DNA of 64,000 bases from contig CAVSWP010000003.1 of NCBI GenBank assembly GCA_963731665.1, forward strand, positions 310,001-374,000, written 5' to 3'. Below the pieces are notes generated by a model. That model made no database searches. It worked only from the letters and a program-made list of their open reading frames with translations, and had not been told where the DNA came from. Shown one piece after another: positions 6,567 to 15,211 of the stretch (position 1 is the first letter of the stretch; each line of letters opens with the position of its first letter). The translations under genes and the position numbers were made by a program. The stretch comes from Chersky-840 sp035604715 (lineage in GTDB: Bacteria > Actinomycetota > Acidimicrobiia > Acidimicrobiales > UBA8190).

Positions 6567-8300
6567 ATGGAGGCAGTCAGCAGGCTCGGGGCCGGCCACC
6601 TGGCGGCGACGATGGCGACCTATGGGCATGCGCTGCGACTCCACCAGGAGGTCTTGAACGCCCTCAACGTCTACCCGGTGCCCGACGGCGACACCGGCAC
6701 CAACATGGCGCTCACGCTGGAATCGGTCGTCGAGGAGCTCGCCCGCCTCAAGGGGCTCGAGCACCTCGTCCCGTCCCAGCCTCCGGAGCCGACGTCATCG
6801 CCCGCCACGGGGGTGTCGCCAACGATGGCGGCGGTGTGCAAGGCCATCGCCCACGGGTCGCTCATGGGGGCCCGGGGGAACTCGGGGGTGATCCTGTCGC
6901 AATTGCTGCGGGGCCTCACCGGGGTGCTCGCCGAGGGCACCGAGGACGCCGACGGGCCCGATCTCGCCCGCGGCCTGGCCGCCGCCAGTGACGCGGCGCG
7001 CCAAGCGGTGTTGCGACCCGTGGAGGGCACGATCCTGACGGTGGCCCGAGCGGCGGCCGAGGGCGCCGAGCAGTGCGCGGCGGGCGGCGCCTTGCTCGTC
7101 GACGTGCTCGAGGCGTCGCGTCGCGCCGCGGCGGAGGCCCTGGCCCGCACCCCCGAGCAGCTCCCCGTCCTCGCCCAGGCGGGGGTGGTCGACGCCGGCG
7201 GGTCGGGGTACGTGCTGCTGCTCGACGCGGCCCTGGCCGTGGTGGACGGCCGTGCCCTGCCGCCGGTCCCCGACGTCGTGGCACCGGCGTACTCGGCCAT
7301 CGCCGACGCCCTCCCGCAGCCCGACGCCGGCGGCGACGAGCCCGGGGCGGGCAGCGACCTGCGCTACGAGGTCATGTACTTCCTCGAAGCCCCCGACCAC
7401 ACCATGGGGGCCTTCAAGGAGGTGTGGGCCGGGCTCGGGGACTCCATCGTGGTGGTCGGAGGCGAGGGGTTGTGGAACTGTCACATCCACACCAACGACG
7501 TGGGCGGGTCCATCGAGGCCGCCCTCGACGCCGGCCGTCCCCGAGAGATCAGGGTCACCGACCTCGCCGACCAGGTCGACGAGGAGCGTTGGGTGCGAGA
7601 GGGAGCGGGTGTGGTGCCCGTGGTGGCCGACACCGCGCCGGCACCGCGCACCGCCGTGGTGGCCGTGGCCAACGGCGAAGGCATCGGCCGGATCTTCCGG
7701 TCGTTGGGCGTGCACTATTTCGTCCCCGGCGGCCAGTCGATGAACCCGTCGACAGCGCAGATCCTGGAGGTGGTGGAGTCGGTGCCCTCCGACGAGGTGG
7801 TCCTGCTCCCCAACAACGACAACATCCGCCCCGTGGCCATGCAGGTGTGCGAGCTGGCCACCAAGACGGTGCGCGTGGTGCCGACGAGTGGGATCGTCGA
7901 GGGTTTCGCGGCGCTGTTGGAGTACGACCCCGAGGCGGGCGCCATCGACAATGCCAGGACGATGGCGGAGTCCGCCCGCCGGGTGGTCGCCGGAGAGGTG
8001 ACCCGGGCGGTGCGCGACGCGGCCGGACCGGCGGGCCCGATCCACACCGGGGACTGGATGGGACTTTCCCGTGACGGGGTCGAGGTCGTGGGTGAGTCGG
8101 TGGCCGAAGCCACCTGTGGACTGCTCGGCAAGCTCCTGTCCGACGACCACGAGCTCGTGACCTTGATCGAGGGCGACGGCGCCGGGGCCGGAGAGACCCG
8201 CCGGGTCACGGAGTGGCTGGCCGAGCACCGACCGGACGTGGCCGTCGAGGTGCACCACGGCGGGCAGCCCCTGTACCCGTATCTGATCAGCATCGAGTGA
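6567..8300 (+). CDS. fakA: DAK-domain kinase, FakA/YloV family
   Basis: A 577-residue homologue of fatty acid kinase FakA, which with a DegV-type FakB protein phosphorylates fatty acids. The N-terminal DhaL-like kinase domain (about 10-215) contains NVYPVPDGDTGTNM, in which the three Asp coordinate Mg-ATP (DGDTGTNM about 40-47), plus the GARGNSGVILSQLLRG loop and DAGGSGYVLLLD. The remainder is the middle and DegV-like C-terminal domain (ENGKR-type regions, NNDNIRPVAMQ near 415). Length agrees with the family. No FakB/DegV gene is in the window. It is divergent from rpmB and starts the long housekeeping operon; its stop overlaps the recG GTG. In actinobacteria the lipid role is not settled, so the substrate is inferred. 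Confidence 0.9.
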   Translation: MEAVSRLGAGHLAATMATYGHALRLHQEVLNALNVYPVPDGDTGTNMALTLESVVEELARLKGLEHLVPSQPPEPTSSPATGVSPTMAAVCKAIAHGSLMGARGNSGVILSQLLRGLTGVLAEGTEDADGPDLARGLAAASDAARQAVLRPVEGTILTVARAAAEGAEQCAAGGALLVDVLEASRRAAAEALARTPEQLPVLAQAGVVDAGGSGYVLLLDAALAVVDGRALPPVPDVVAPAYSAIADALPQPDAGGDEPGAGSDLRYEVMYFLEAPDHTMGAFKEVWAGLGDSIVVVGGEGLWNCHIHTNDVGGSIEAALDAGRPREIRVTDLADQVDEERWVREGAGVVPVVADTAPAPRTAVVAVANGEGIGRIFRSLGVHYFVPGGQSMNPSTAQILEVVESVPSDEVVLLPNNDNIRPVAMQVCELATKTVRVVPTSGIVEGFAALLEYDPEAGAIDNARTMAESARRVVAGEVTRAVRDAAGPAGPIHTGDWMGLSRDGVEVVGESVAEATCGLLGKLLSDDHELVTLIEGDGAGAGETRRVTEWLAEHRPDVAVEVHHGGQPLYPYLISIE

Positions 8301-10549
8301 GCCCGCCACCGCCCCGACCCCGAGCGCGCCCGGTGGCCCCCCCGACCGTCGCCGGCCCCGAGCCCCAGCTGTCGGGGGCGCCGCCCCCGGGGTCTCCCGA
8401 GGGCCGCATGCTCAGCCGGCTGGCCGAGATCCCGGTGCGCGAGGTGCGCAAGGTCGGTGACAAGCGAGCCGAGGCCCTGGCCGCGATCGAGATCTTCAGC
8501 GTGCTCGACCTGATCACGCACTACCCGCGCCGCTACATCGACCGGACCCGACAAGCGGACGTCGCCGGCATGCGCATGGGAGAGGAGTCCCTCGTGCTGG
8601 CCCGGGTGCAATCGGTGCGTACGCGCCGCACGCGCCAGGGCCGGGCCCTGGTCGAGCTGGAGGTCGACGACGGCACCGGCGCCTTGCGGGTGACGTTCTT
8701 CAACCAGGCGTGGCGGGCGCGCCAGCTGCCGGTGGGCACCGAGGTGCTGTTCTTCGGCAAGCTCGACGCCTACCGGGGTAAGCGGCAATTCACCAACCCC
8801 GTGGTCGACCTGGTGGGGAACCGGACGGGGCGGATCGTGCCCATCTATCCGACCTCGGAGAAGACCGGCATCGCCGGCTGGGAGTTCGGCGAATGGGTGG
8901 AGGAGGCCCTGCACCGGGCGGGCGTGCTCTACGACCCCCTGCCGACGCGGTGGCGCGCCGAGCTCGAGCTCATGGACCGCACGGCCGCGTTCGGCGCCAT
9001 CCACGCTCCGGAGTCCTTCGCCGAGCAGGAGCGGGCCCGGCGTCGGCTGGCGTTCGACGAGCTCCTCCGGCTGCAGCTCGAGGTCGTCATGCGCCGGCAC
9101 GCGCTGGAGCGCGACTCGCGCGCCATCCGCCACGTCGTGACGCCGGGCCCCGCCGGCCCCGCCCTGGTCGAGGCGTTCGTCGGCCAGCTGCCCTTCCCGC
9201 TGACCGCCGCCCAGCGGGGCGCCGTGGCGGAGATCGGGGGCGATCTGGCCGGGGCGTTGCCCATGCACCGCCTGTTGCAGGGCGACGTGGGGTCGGGCAA
9301 GACCGTGGTGGCGCTGTGCACCCTGCTGGTGGCGGTGCAAGGGGGCCACCAGGGTGCCTTCATGGCCCCCACCGAGGTGCTGGCCGAACAGCACTTCCTG
9401 AGCGTGCGGGAGCTCCTCGCCGATCTGACCGTGCCCGACCCCGAGCGCCTGGACGGTGCCCGGCCCCTGGCCGTGGGGCTGCTGACCAACCGCACATCGG
9501 CAGGGGAGCGGGCCAAGCTGCACGAAGGCTTACGGGCCGGCACGGTCGATGTGGTGGTGGGCACGCACGCGCTGCTCACCGACGAGGTGGTGTTCGCCAG
9601 TTTGGGGGTCGTGGTGATCGACGAGCAGCACCGCTTCGGCGTCGAGCAGCGCAACACGCTGCGGGCCAAGGGCCGCCAGGCCTCGGACGGAGATGGTGCC
9701 GATCCCGACCTGCTCGTGATGACGGCCACCCCCATCCCCCGCACCGCCGCCATGGTCTTCTTCGGCGACCTCGACGTCACCGAGCTCGACGAGCTTCCCG
9801 CCGGACGGACGCCGGTGCGCACGCAGTGGGCCCGAACCCAGGACGACGAGGCGGCGGCGTGGTCGCGCGTGCGCGACGAGGTGGCCTCCGGTCATCGCGC
9901 CTACGTGGTGTGCCCGCTGGTGGAGGGCTCCGAACGCGTGCAGGCGACCTCGGCGACCCAAGAGCGGGCGCGCCTCGAGTCGACCGTGCTGTCGGGACTG
10001 CGCATCGGGTTGCTCCACGGGCAGTTGAAGGCGGCGGACAAAGAGGGTGTCATGGACAGCTTCCGCCGCGGCGAGATCCAGGTCCTGGTGGCGACGACGG
10101 TGATCGAGGTCGGGGTGGACGTGCCCGAGGCCACCGTCATGGTGGTCCAGGACGCGGATCGGTTCGGGATCGCCCAGCTCCACCAGTTGCGGGGCCGGGT
10201 GGGGCGATCGGATCGACCGTCGTGGTGCTACCTGTTCGGCGAGGCTTCGTCGCCTGACGCCGCCATGCGACTCGAGGCCCTCGAGCGCACCAACGACGGG
10301 TTCGAGCTGGCCGAGGTCGACCTCGAGCTGCGGGGCGAGGGCACCATCTTGGGGACGCGCCAGAAGGGCCGCAGCGACTTGAAGCTGGCGTCGTTGCGGC
10401 GAGGCGACCGTCCCCTGGTGGAGGCGGCGCGCCGCGTGGCGGAGTCGCTGCTGGCCGAGGACCGCACCCTGGAGCGGGCACCGCACCTGGCTGACGAAGT
10501 CCGGCTGTTCGTGGGCGAGGCCGAAGCCGCCTTCCTGCTCAAGAGCTGA
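8297..10549 (+). CDS. recG: ATP-dependent DNA helicase RecG
   Basis: RecG is a superfamily-2 branch-migration helicase that regresses stalled forks and processes Holliday junctions. Visible features are an OB-fold wedge domain (about 60-170; VARVQSVRTRRTRQGRALVE), Walker A GDVGSGKT near 329-336, MAPTEVLAEQH, the DEQH box (IDEQHRFGVEQR near 442), TATPIPRT, and the C-terminal helicase motifs ATTVIEVGVDVPEA and QLRGRVGR. The GTG at 8297 overlaps the fakA stop and gives 750 residues; a later ATG (8408) would drop 37 Pro/Ala-rich residues and is possible. The stop is followed 14 bp later by rsmD, so they are co-transcribed. Identification is firm. Confidence 0.96.
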   Translation: MSPPPPRPRARPVAPPTVAGPEPQLSGAPPPGSPEGRMLSRLAEIPVREVRKVGDKRAEALAAIEIFSVLDLITHYPRRYIDRTRQADVAGMRMGEESLVLARVQSVRTRRTRQGRALVELEVDDGTGALRVTFFNQAWRARQLPVGTEVLFFGKLDAYRGKRQFTNPVVDLVGNRTGRIVPIYPTSEKTGIAGWEFGEWVEEALHRAGVLYDPLPTRWRAELELMDRTAAFGAIHAPESFAEQERARRRLAFDELLRLQLEVVMRRHALERDSRAIRHVVTPGPAGPALVEAFVGQLPFPLTAAQRGAVAEIGGDLAGALPMHRLLQGDVGSGKTVVALCTLLVAVQGGHQGAFMAPTEVLAEQHFLSVRELLADLTVPDPERLDGARPLAVGLLTNRTSAGERAKLHEGLRAGTVDVVVGTHALLTDEVVFASLGVVVIDEQHRFGVEQRNTLRAKGRQASDGDGADPDLLVMTATPIPRTAAMVFFGDLDVTELDELPAGRTPVRTQWARTQDDEAAAWSRVRDEVASGHRAYVVCPLVEGSERVQATSATQERARLESTVLSGLRIGLLHGQLKAADKEGVMDSFRRGEIQVLVATTVIEVGVDVPEATVMVVQDADRFGIAQLHQLRGRVGRSDRPSWCYLFGEASSPDAAMRLEALERTNDGFELAEVDLELRGEGTILGTRQKGRSDLKLASLRRGDRPLVEAARRVAESLLAEDRTLERAPHLADEVRLFVGEAEAAFLLKS

Positions 10550-10563
10550 CCTACCATCCCGGC

Positions 10564-11103
10564 GTGCGTGTGATCGCCGGCAGCTGCCGGGGCCGGCTCC
10601 TGCGGGCGCCGGCGGGCACGGCCACCCGCCCCACCTCCGACCGGGTGCGAGAGTCGATCTTCGACGTCCTGGGGAGCCTCGTCGACCTCGAGGCGATGTC
10701 GGTGGCGGACCTGTTCGCCGGCAGCGGGGCCATGGGGATCGAGGCGCTGTCGCGGGGCGCGCCGTCGGCGCTGTTCGTCGAGTCCTCGGCGGCCGCGGTC
10801 GAGGTCATCCGGGGCAACCTGGCCGCGCTGGGCATGGAGGACCGGGCCCGGGTCCTGCGCCAGGACGTGATGCGGGTGCTCGACCGGGCCCATGACTTCG
10901 ACCTTGCGCTGTGCGACCCGCCCTACGAGTTCGCAGCGTGGGAGGGCCTGCTCACTCGCCTCCACGCCGGGTTGGCGGTCCTCGAGTCCCGCCGTCCGGT
11001 CAAGGTGTCGGTGGGCTGGGAGGTCGTCAGGAACAAGCGGTACGGCGGTACGCTCGTGACCGTGGTCCGATCCCTCGGAGCCCATCAGAAAGGCACTCGG
11101 TGA
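10564..11103 (+). CDS. rsmD: 16S rRNA (guanine(966)-N(2))-methyltransferase RsmD
   Basis: RsmD methylates G966 of 16S rRNA in the small subunit using S-adenosylmethionine. The 179-residue protein begins with the family signature MRVIAGSCRGRLLRAPAG and RPTSDRVRESIFDVL, has the SAM-binding motif VADLFAGSGAMGIEALSRG (about 48-66) and the catalytic tetrapeptide DPPY in LALCDPPYEF near 120. The start is GTG 10564. Its stop codon overlaps the coaD start by four bases (GTGA), the usual rsmD-coaD pairing. Length and motif order are normal. Confidence 0.95.
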   Translation: MRVIAGSCRGRLLRAPAGTATRPTSDRVRESIFDVLGSLVDLEAMSVADLFAGSGAMGIEALSRGAPSALFVESSAAAVEVIRGNLAALGMEDRARVLRQDVMRVLDRAHDFDLALCDPPYEFAAWEGLLTRLHAGLAVLESRRPVKVSVGWEVVRNKRYGGTLVTVVRSLGAHQKGTR

Positions 11104-11579
11104 CCATCGCCCTGTTCCCCGGCTCGTTCGACCCGTTCCACAACGGCCACCTCGAGGTGGTGGAACGAGCGGGGCAGCTCTTCGACGAGGTGGTGGTGGC
11201 CATCCTGCGCAACCCCCAGAAGGCGGAGCCGCTGTTCAACCTGGAGGAGCGGGAAGAGATGCTGCGTGACTCGCTGGGGCATCTCGACAACGTCCGCATG
11301 GTGTCGGTGTCCACCCTCGTCGTGAACGTGGCACGCGACATCGGGGCCACGGCGATCATCCGGGGCTTGCGGGCCGTGTCGGACTTCGAGAACGAGCTGC
11401 AGATGGCGCAGATGAACCGCCAGCTGTCGGGGATCGACACCCTGTTCATCCCGACCAGCTCCACCACGTCGTTCGTGGCGTCGCGGCTGCTGCGCGAGGT
11501 CGCCCGCTACGGCGGGGACGTCTCCGCCTTCGTCCCGAAGGCGGTGGCGGTCCGACTCGAGAAGAAGTTCGGCGCGTGA
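11100..11579 (+). CDS. coaD: Phosphopantetheine adenylyltransferase
   Basis: CoaD transfers AMP from ATP to 4'-phosphopantetheine, the penultimate step of coenzyme A synthesis. The 159-residue sequence starts TIALFPGSFDPFHNGHLEVV, containing the HxGH nucleotidyltransferase motif, and has IIRGLRAVSDFENELQMAQM and the C-terminal TSSTTSFVASRLLREVA segment equivalent to the ISSSxxR motif. The GTG start at 11100 overlaps the rsmD stop, and its own stop overlaps the GTG of the next gene, so the three are translationally coupled. Identification is firm. Confidence 0.96.
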   Translation: MTIALFPGSFDPFHNGHLEVVERAGQLFDEVVVAILRNPQKAEPLFNLEEREEMLRDSLGHLDNVRMVSVSTLVVNVARDIGATAIIRGLRAVSDFENELQMAQMNRQLSGIDTLFIPTSSTTSFVASRLLREVARYGGDVSAFVPKAVAVRLEKKFGA

Positions 11580-12169
11580 GCGACGACGCCTTCGATGACG
11601 CGCTCGAGGACGAGCCGCCCGAGTCCGGCGACGACGCCGAGGGGTGCCTGCAGCGGGCCATCGACGCCGTGTCCACGGCGCGCACCATGCCCCTGTCGGC
11701 GTCGGTGCTGGTCGACCGGCAGGACCTGCTCGAGCTCCTGCAGAGTGCCCTCGACCGCCTCCCCGACGAGCTGCGACAAGCCCGGTGGTTGCTGCGTGAG
11801 GGCGACGAGTTCATGGCGGCGCGTCAACGGGAGGCCGACATGCTCCTCGAGGACGTGCGGGCCCAAGCCGAGCGCATGGTGCAGCGCACCGAGATCGTCC
11901 GCCAGGCCAACCAGGTCGCCCAGCGCATCCTCGACGACGCCCGCGAGGAAGCGCGCCGGCTCCGCCACGAAGCCGAGGATTACTGCGACCAGCGGCTGGC
12001 GTCGTTCGAGATCGTGCTCGAGCGCACCTTGAAGACTGTCCAGGCCGGTCGCGAGAAGCTGCAGGCGGTCCCGCCGGCGCGCCAGCGCGACGGCGACCCC
12101 GTGCGGGTGGGGGTCGACGGGGTGTCCGACATCGCCCAGGCGGGGTTCTTCGACCAGGACGACTCCTGA
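11576..12169 (+). CDS. DivIVA-like coiled-coil protein, SepIVA (Rv2927c)-type
   Basis: A 197-residue acidic protein whose central part (about 55-165) is a continuous alpha-helical, heptad-rich coiled coil (AARQREADMLLEDVRAQAER, RILDDAREEARRLRHEAEDY). This is the style of DivIVA/SepIVA proteins, which organise septal and polar growth in actinobacteria. In mycobacteria the equivalent slot, next to the DUF177 gene, rnc and mutM, holds Rv2927c (SepIVA), so synteny supports the call. It also resembles the b-subunit-type coiled coils sometimes mis-annotated as ATP synthase, but there is no membrane helix. GTG 11576 overlaps the coaD stop. Orthology is probable; function in this organism is inferred. 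Confidence 0.7.
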   Translation: MSDDAFDDALEDEPPESGDDAEGCLQRAIDAVSTARTMPLSASVLVDRQDLLELLQSALDRLPDELRQARWLLREGDEFMAARQREADMLLEDVRAQAERMVQRTEIVRQANQVAQRILDDAREEARRLRHEAEDYCDQRLASFEIVLERTLKTVQAGREKLQAVPPARQRDGDPVRVGVDGVSDIAQAGFFDQDDS

Positions 12170-12172
12170 GCC

Positions 12173-12724
12173 GTGGAACGTCGCCATCCCTTCGTGGTCC
12201 ACGTGGCCAAGCTCCGCCGTGCCGTGGGGACGCGCTGGCACGAGGTGCGCCACGGACCGCTGCCCGACCTCGACTGCTCCGGCAGCGGCGTGCCCGAGGG
12301 GGCCATGCCGGTGGCCGACGTGGTACTCGAGTCGGTGCTCGGGGGGGTGTCGGTCGCCGGCACGGTGCGGGCGCCGTGGACCGGAGCCTGCCGGCGTTGC
12401 CTGACCCCGGCGTCGGGCGTGCTCACCCTGGCGGTGCGCGAGCTGTACACCGAGGACGGCGACGGTGACGAGACCTACCCCCTGGTCCACGACGAGGTGG
12501 ACCTCGAGCCGCTGGTGCGCGACGCCGTGCTGCTCGAGCTGCCACTGGCCCCGTTGTGCCGCCCCGACTGCGCCGGTTTGTGCCCGACGTGCGGCGTCAA
12601 CCGCAACAGCGAGTCGTGCCGATGCGAGGCCCCCCGGGATCCCCGATGGGGCGCGCTGGACGTGTTGCGGGTGCCCGAGGGCAAGGTCCAGACCGAGTCG
12701 TCGTCCTCGCCGGGCTCGGGCTGA
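12173..12724 (+). CDS. DUF177/YceD-family zinc-ribbon protein
   Basis: A 183-residue member of the YceD/DUF177 family, encoded immediately before rpmF in most bacteria. The family is linked to ribosomal RNA metabolism, for example 23S rRNA accumulation in plants and E. coli, but its biochemical role is not settled. The C-terminal region has the typical cysteine cluster: CRPDCAGLCPTCGVN and CRCEAPRDPRW (about 128-160), as well as GACRRC near 72. The GTG start at 12173 follows the previous stop by three bases. The Ser-rich tail is not conserved. The rpmF gene follows after 96 bp. Confidence 0.88.
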   Translation: MERRHPFVVHVAKLRRAVGTRWHEVRHGPLPDLDCSGSGVPEGAMPVADVVLESVLGGVSVAGTVRAPWTGACRRCLTPASGVLTLAVRELYTEDGDGDETYPLVHDEVDLEPLVRDAVLLELPLAPLCRPDCAGLCPTCGVNRNSESCRCEAPRDPRWGALDVLRVPEGKVQTESSSSPGSG

Positions 12725-12820
12725 CCCTTCACGGGGCTGTACCCGGGACCTGTCCGCCTTGGACGGCGCCGGGGACCCAGCGGCTATCGTTAACCGTTTC
12801 GGACCCCGAGGTGAGCGTCG

Positions 12821-13000
12821 ATGGCCGTCCCCAAGAAGAAGACCTCCAAGGCCAAGAGCCGGAGCCGTCGGGCCTCGAACTGGGTCCTGGGCGCTCCGGC
12901 GCGCAGCGAGTGTCCCCAGTGCCGCCACGCCAAGGTCCCTCACCGGGTGTGCCCCACGTGCGGGTGGTACAAGGGCCGGCAGGCCATCGAGATCGACTAG
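12821..13000 (+). CDS. rpmF: 50S ribosomal protein L32
   Basis: A 59-residue large-subunit protein. It begins MAVPKKKTSKAKSRSRRASN, the universal L32 start, and has the zinc ribbon CPQCRHAKVPHRVCPTCGWY (residues 31-50, two CX2C pairs). The ATG at 12821 gives the standard N-terminus; a GAGGTGAG lies just upstream. The TAG stop overlaps the GTG of plsX (TAGTG), so rpmF-plsX are coupled, as is widely seen in bacteria where ribosome and fatty-acid synthesis genes are joined. Confidence 0.96.
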   Translation: MAVPKKKTSKAKSRSRRASNWVLGAPARSECPQCRHAKVPHRVCPTCGWYKGRQAIEID

Positions 13001-14016
13001 TGGCCCCGCCTCGGCCCCGGCCCGAGGCGTCGTCCGCCGGCGGGCTCCCGGTCGCGGTGGACGCCATGGGCGGGGACAACGCACCGGGCGAGATCGTGGC
13101 CGGGGCGCGGCGCGCCGCCGAGGAGCTCGGAATCGCGGTGGTGCTGGTGGGGCGGCCCGAGGACATTGGTGACACCGGTGGGCTCGAGGTCATCGCCGCC
13201 TCGGAGGTCATCGCCATGGACGACGACCCCGGGACGTCGGTACGGCGCCAGAAGGACTCGTCACTGGTGCGGGCGGCCGAGGCGGTGCGCGACGGAAAGG
13301 CCCTGGCCATGGTGAGCGCGGGCAACACCGGTGCGGCCATGGCCAGCGCCCTGCTGCGCATGGGACGGCTCAAGGGTGTGGTGCGCCCGGCCATCGCCAC
13401 GCCCATCCCCCAGCTGGGGTCGCACCCGGCGGTGCTGCTCGACGCCGGCGCCAACGCCGAGTGCACCCCGGCCATGCTCGTGCAGTTCGCCCAGATGGGC
13501 GCGGCCTACGTGTCGGCCCGGTACGCGGTGGAGTCGCCCACCGTGGCGCTGCTGTCGATCGGCGAGGAGAAGTCCAAGGGCACGCCGTTGGTGAAAGAGA
13601 CCCACGAGCTGCTGGACCAGGCACCGGACATCCGCTTCGTCGGCAACGTCGAGGGGCGCGACCTGCTGCACGCCCCGGCCGACGTGTTCGTGACCGACGG
13701 CTTCACCGGGAACGTGGCGCTCAAGACGCTCGAGGGTTCGCTGCGATTCTTCATGGACACGCTGCTGGAGGTGTTTGCCGCCGACGAGGAGGCCAAGGGC
13801 GCGGCCGAGGTGATGTTGCCCCGTCTGGCCCCCCTGGCGGCGCAGTTCGACCCCGACGGCATCGGCGGGGCGATGTTGCTGGGGGTGGACGGGGTGTGCG
13901 TGATCAGCCACGGCTCTTCCTCGGCCACGGCCATCGTCTCGGCGGTGGGGGTGGCCCACGACGTCGCCGTGGCCGGGCTCGTCGACCGGCTGGCCCGGGC
14001 GGTGTCCCCGGCCTGA
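13000..14016 (+). CDS. plsX: Phosphate acyltransferase PlsX
   Basis: PlsX converts acyl-ACP and phosphate to acyl-phosphate at the membrane surface, the entry to phosphatidic acid synthesis with PlsY. The 338-residue protein has VAVDAMGGDNAPGEIVAGA near the N-terminus, MVSAGNTGAAMASALLRMGR, LLDAGANAECTPAMLVQFA, SIGEEKSKGTPLVKE and FVTDGFTGNVALKTLEG, all diagnostic. The GTG at 13000 overlaps the rpmF stop and adds a short Pro/Arg leader. The acpP gene follows after 117 bp. Family identification is firm. Confidence 0.96.
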   Translation: MAPPRPRPEASSAGGLPVAVDAMGGDNAPGEIVAGARRAAEELGIAVVLVGRPEDIGDTGGLEVIAASEVIAMDDDPGTSVRRQKDSSLVRAAEAVRDGKALAMVSAGNTGAAMASALLRMGRLKGVVRPAIATPIPQLGSHPAVLLDAGANAECTPAMLVQFAQMGAAYVSARYAVESPTVALLSIGEEKSKGTPLVKETHELLDQAPDIRFVGNVEGRDLLHAPADVFVTDGFTGNVALKTLEGSLRFFMDTLLEVFAADEEAKGAAEVMLPRLAPLAAQFDPDGIGGAMLLGVDGVCVISHGSSSATAIVSAVGVAHDVAVAGLVDRLARAVSPA

Positions 14017-14133
14017 CGTTTCGCACCGGGGGCGGGCGACGACGGGCGAAACACTGCCTCTGAGCTGCGTCTTTAATGGCCCCGGGGGGCCGACCAGATA
14101 AGCTGTGGGCGGAATCCGACCCCGGGAGACGCC

Positions 14134-14430
14134 GTGCCCGCAGAAACCCACGTGGAGAAGGGCCCCCTGGGCCGCCCCGAGGTGTTCGAGCTGATCCGGG
14201 ACCAGCTCGCCGACATCTTGGAGATCGAGCCCGGGGCCATCAGCGAGTCCTCGTCGTTCGCCGAGGATCTCGACGCCGACTCGCTCGCCCTGATCGAGCT
14301 CGTGGAGGGGCTCGAGGAGGAGCTCGGCGAGCGCACGGTGGGATTTCGCATCGAGGACGAGGACCTCGAGGACCTCCGCACCGTCCGTGACGCCGTCGAC
14401 TACGTGGTCGCCAAGTTGGGGACGGCCTGA
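14134..14430 (+). CDS. acpP: Acyl carrier protein
   Basis: A 98-residue acidic acyl carrier protein. The phosphopantetheine attachment site is Ser50 in the DLDADSLALIELVE motif, corresponding to the D-S-L signature. Helices I-IV are recognisable, with ILEIEPGAISESSSFAEDL before the site and RTVRDAVDYVVAKL at the end. The protein carries about 20 extra residues at the N-terminus (GTG 14134) compared with E. coli AcpP. Placement between plsX and rnc is classical, so this is probably the general fatty-acid-synthesis ACP. A paralogous carrier for a secondary pathway is the alternative. Confidence 0.92.
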   Translation: MPAETHVEKGPLGRPEVFELIRDQLADILEIEPGAISESSSFAEDLDADSLALIELVEGLEEELGERTVGFRIEDEDLEDLRTVRDAVDYVVAKLGTA

Positions 14431-14467
14431 GACGGGCGACGAACCCGCCGGGGGTGGCGCGCCGGGC

Positions 14468-15211
14468 GTGGGCGACGCCGGGGGCCGGGCCGGGACGCCG
14501 GCTTCGACGACGGCGGCCGTCAAGGCCCTGAGCGCCCGACTGGGGTGGGAGTTCGCCGACGAGGGCCTGCTGGTCCAGGCCCTGTCGCACCGTTCGTGGT
14601 GCGCCGAGGCCGGGGCGGTGCCCTCGAACGAGCGCCTCGAGTTCCTGGGCGACGCCGTGCTGGGGCTGGTGGTGGCCGAGCACGGCTACCGGGCCTATCC
14701 CGACATGGCCGAGGGGGCCCTGGCCAAGGTGCGGGCCGCCGTGGTGAACACCGTGGTGCTGGCCGAGATCGCCGCCGAGCTCGATCTCGGTGCGGCGCTG
14801 TTGTTGGGCCGGGGCGAGGACGTGTCGGGGGGTCGGCGCAAGGCGTCGATCCTCGCCAACGCCGTGGAGGCGGTGATCGGGGCGGTGTACCTCGACGGGG
14901 GTTGGGAGGTGGCGTCGGGCGTGGTCCTCGACATCCTCGACGACCGCATCGCGTTGGCGGCGGCCGGGCCGGGAGCCGAGGACTTCAAGACCCGCTTGCA
15001 AGAGGCCGTGCTGCACCGCATCGGCGAGCTGCCCCGCTACGAGGTCGTGGGCACGGGCCCCGACCACGCCCGCCGGTATCGGGCCCGGGTGTTCGTGGCC
15101 GGGGCCGAGCGCGGGGTGGGCGAGGGGCGGTCGAAGAAAGACGCCGAGCAGGCCGCCGCCCGACTGGCCTGGGGGGTGCTTGCCGACCAGGGGGCGCGAG
15201 ACGGTGCCTGA
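14468..15211 (+). CDS. rnc: Ribonuclease III
   Basis: RNase III cleaves double-stranded RNA in rRNA maturation and mRNA decay. The 247-residue protein has the catalytic signature ERLEFLGDAVLGLVV (about 56-70), the second acidic cluster NAVEAVIGAVYLDGG near 136, and a C-terminal dsRNA-binding domain (DFKTRLQEAVLHRIGELPRY through SKKDAEQAAARLAW). The GTG at 14468 is the first start in frame after the acpP stop that leaves a family-like N-terminus; a further upstream start would overlap acpP. The stop overlaps the beginning of mutM by eight bases. Confidence 0.94.
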   Translation: MGDAGGRAGTPASTTAAVKALSARLGWEFADEGLLVQALSHRSWCAEAGAVPSNERLEFLGDAVLGLVVAEHGYRAYPDMAEGALAKVRAAVVNTVVLAEIAAELDLGAALLLGRGEDVSGGRRKASILANAVEAVIGAVYLDGGWEVASGVVLDILDDRIALAAAGPGAEDFKTRLQEAVLHRIGELPRYEVVGTGPDHARRYRARVFVAGAERGVGEGRSKKDAEQAAARLAWGVLADQGARDGA

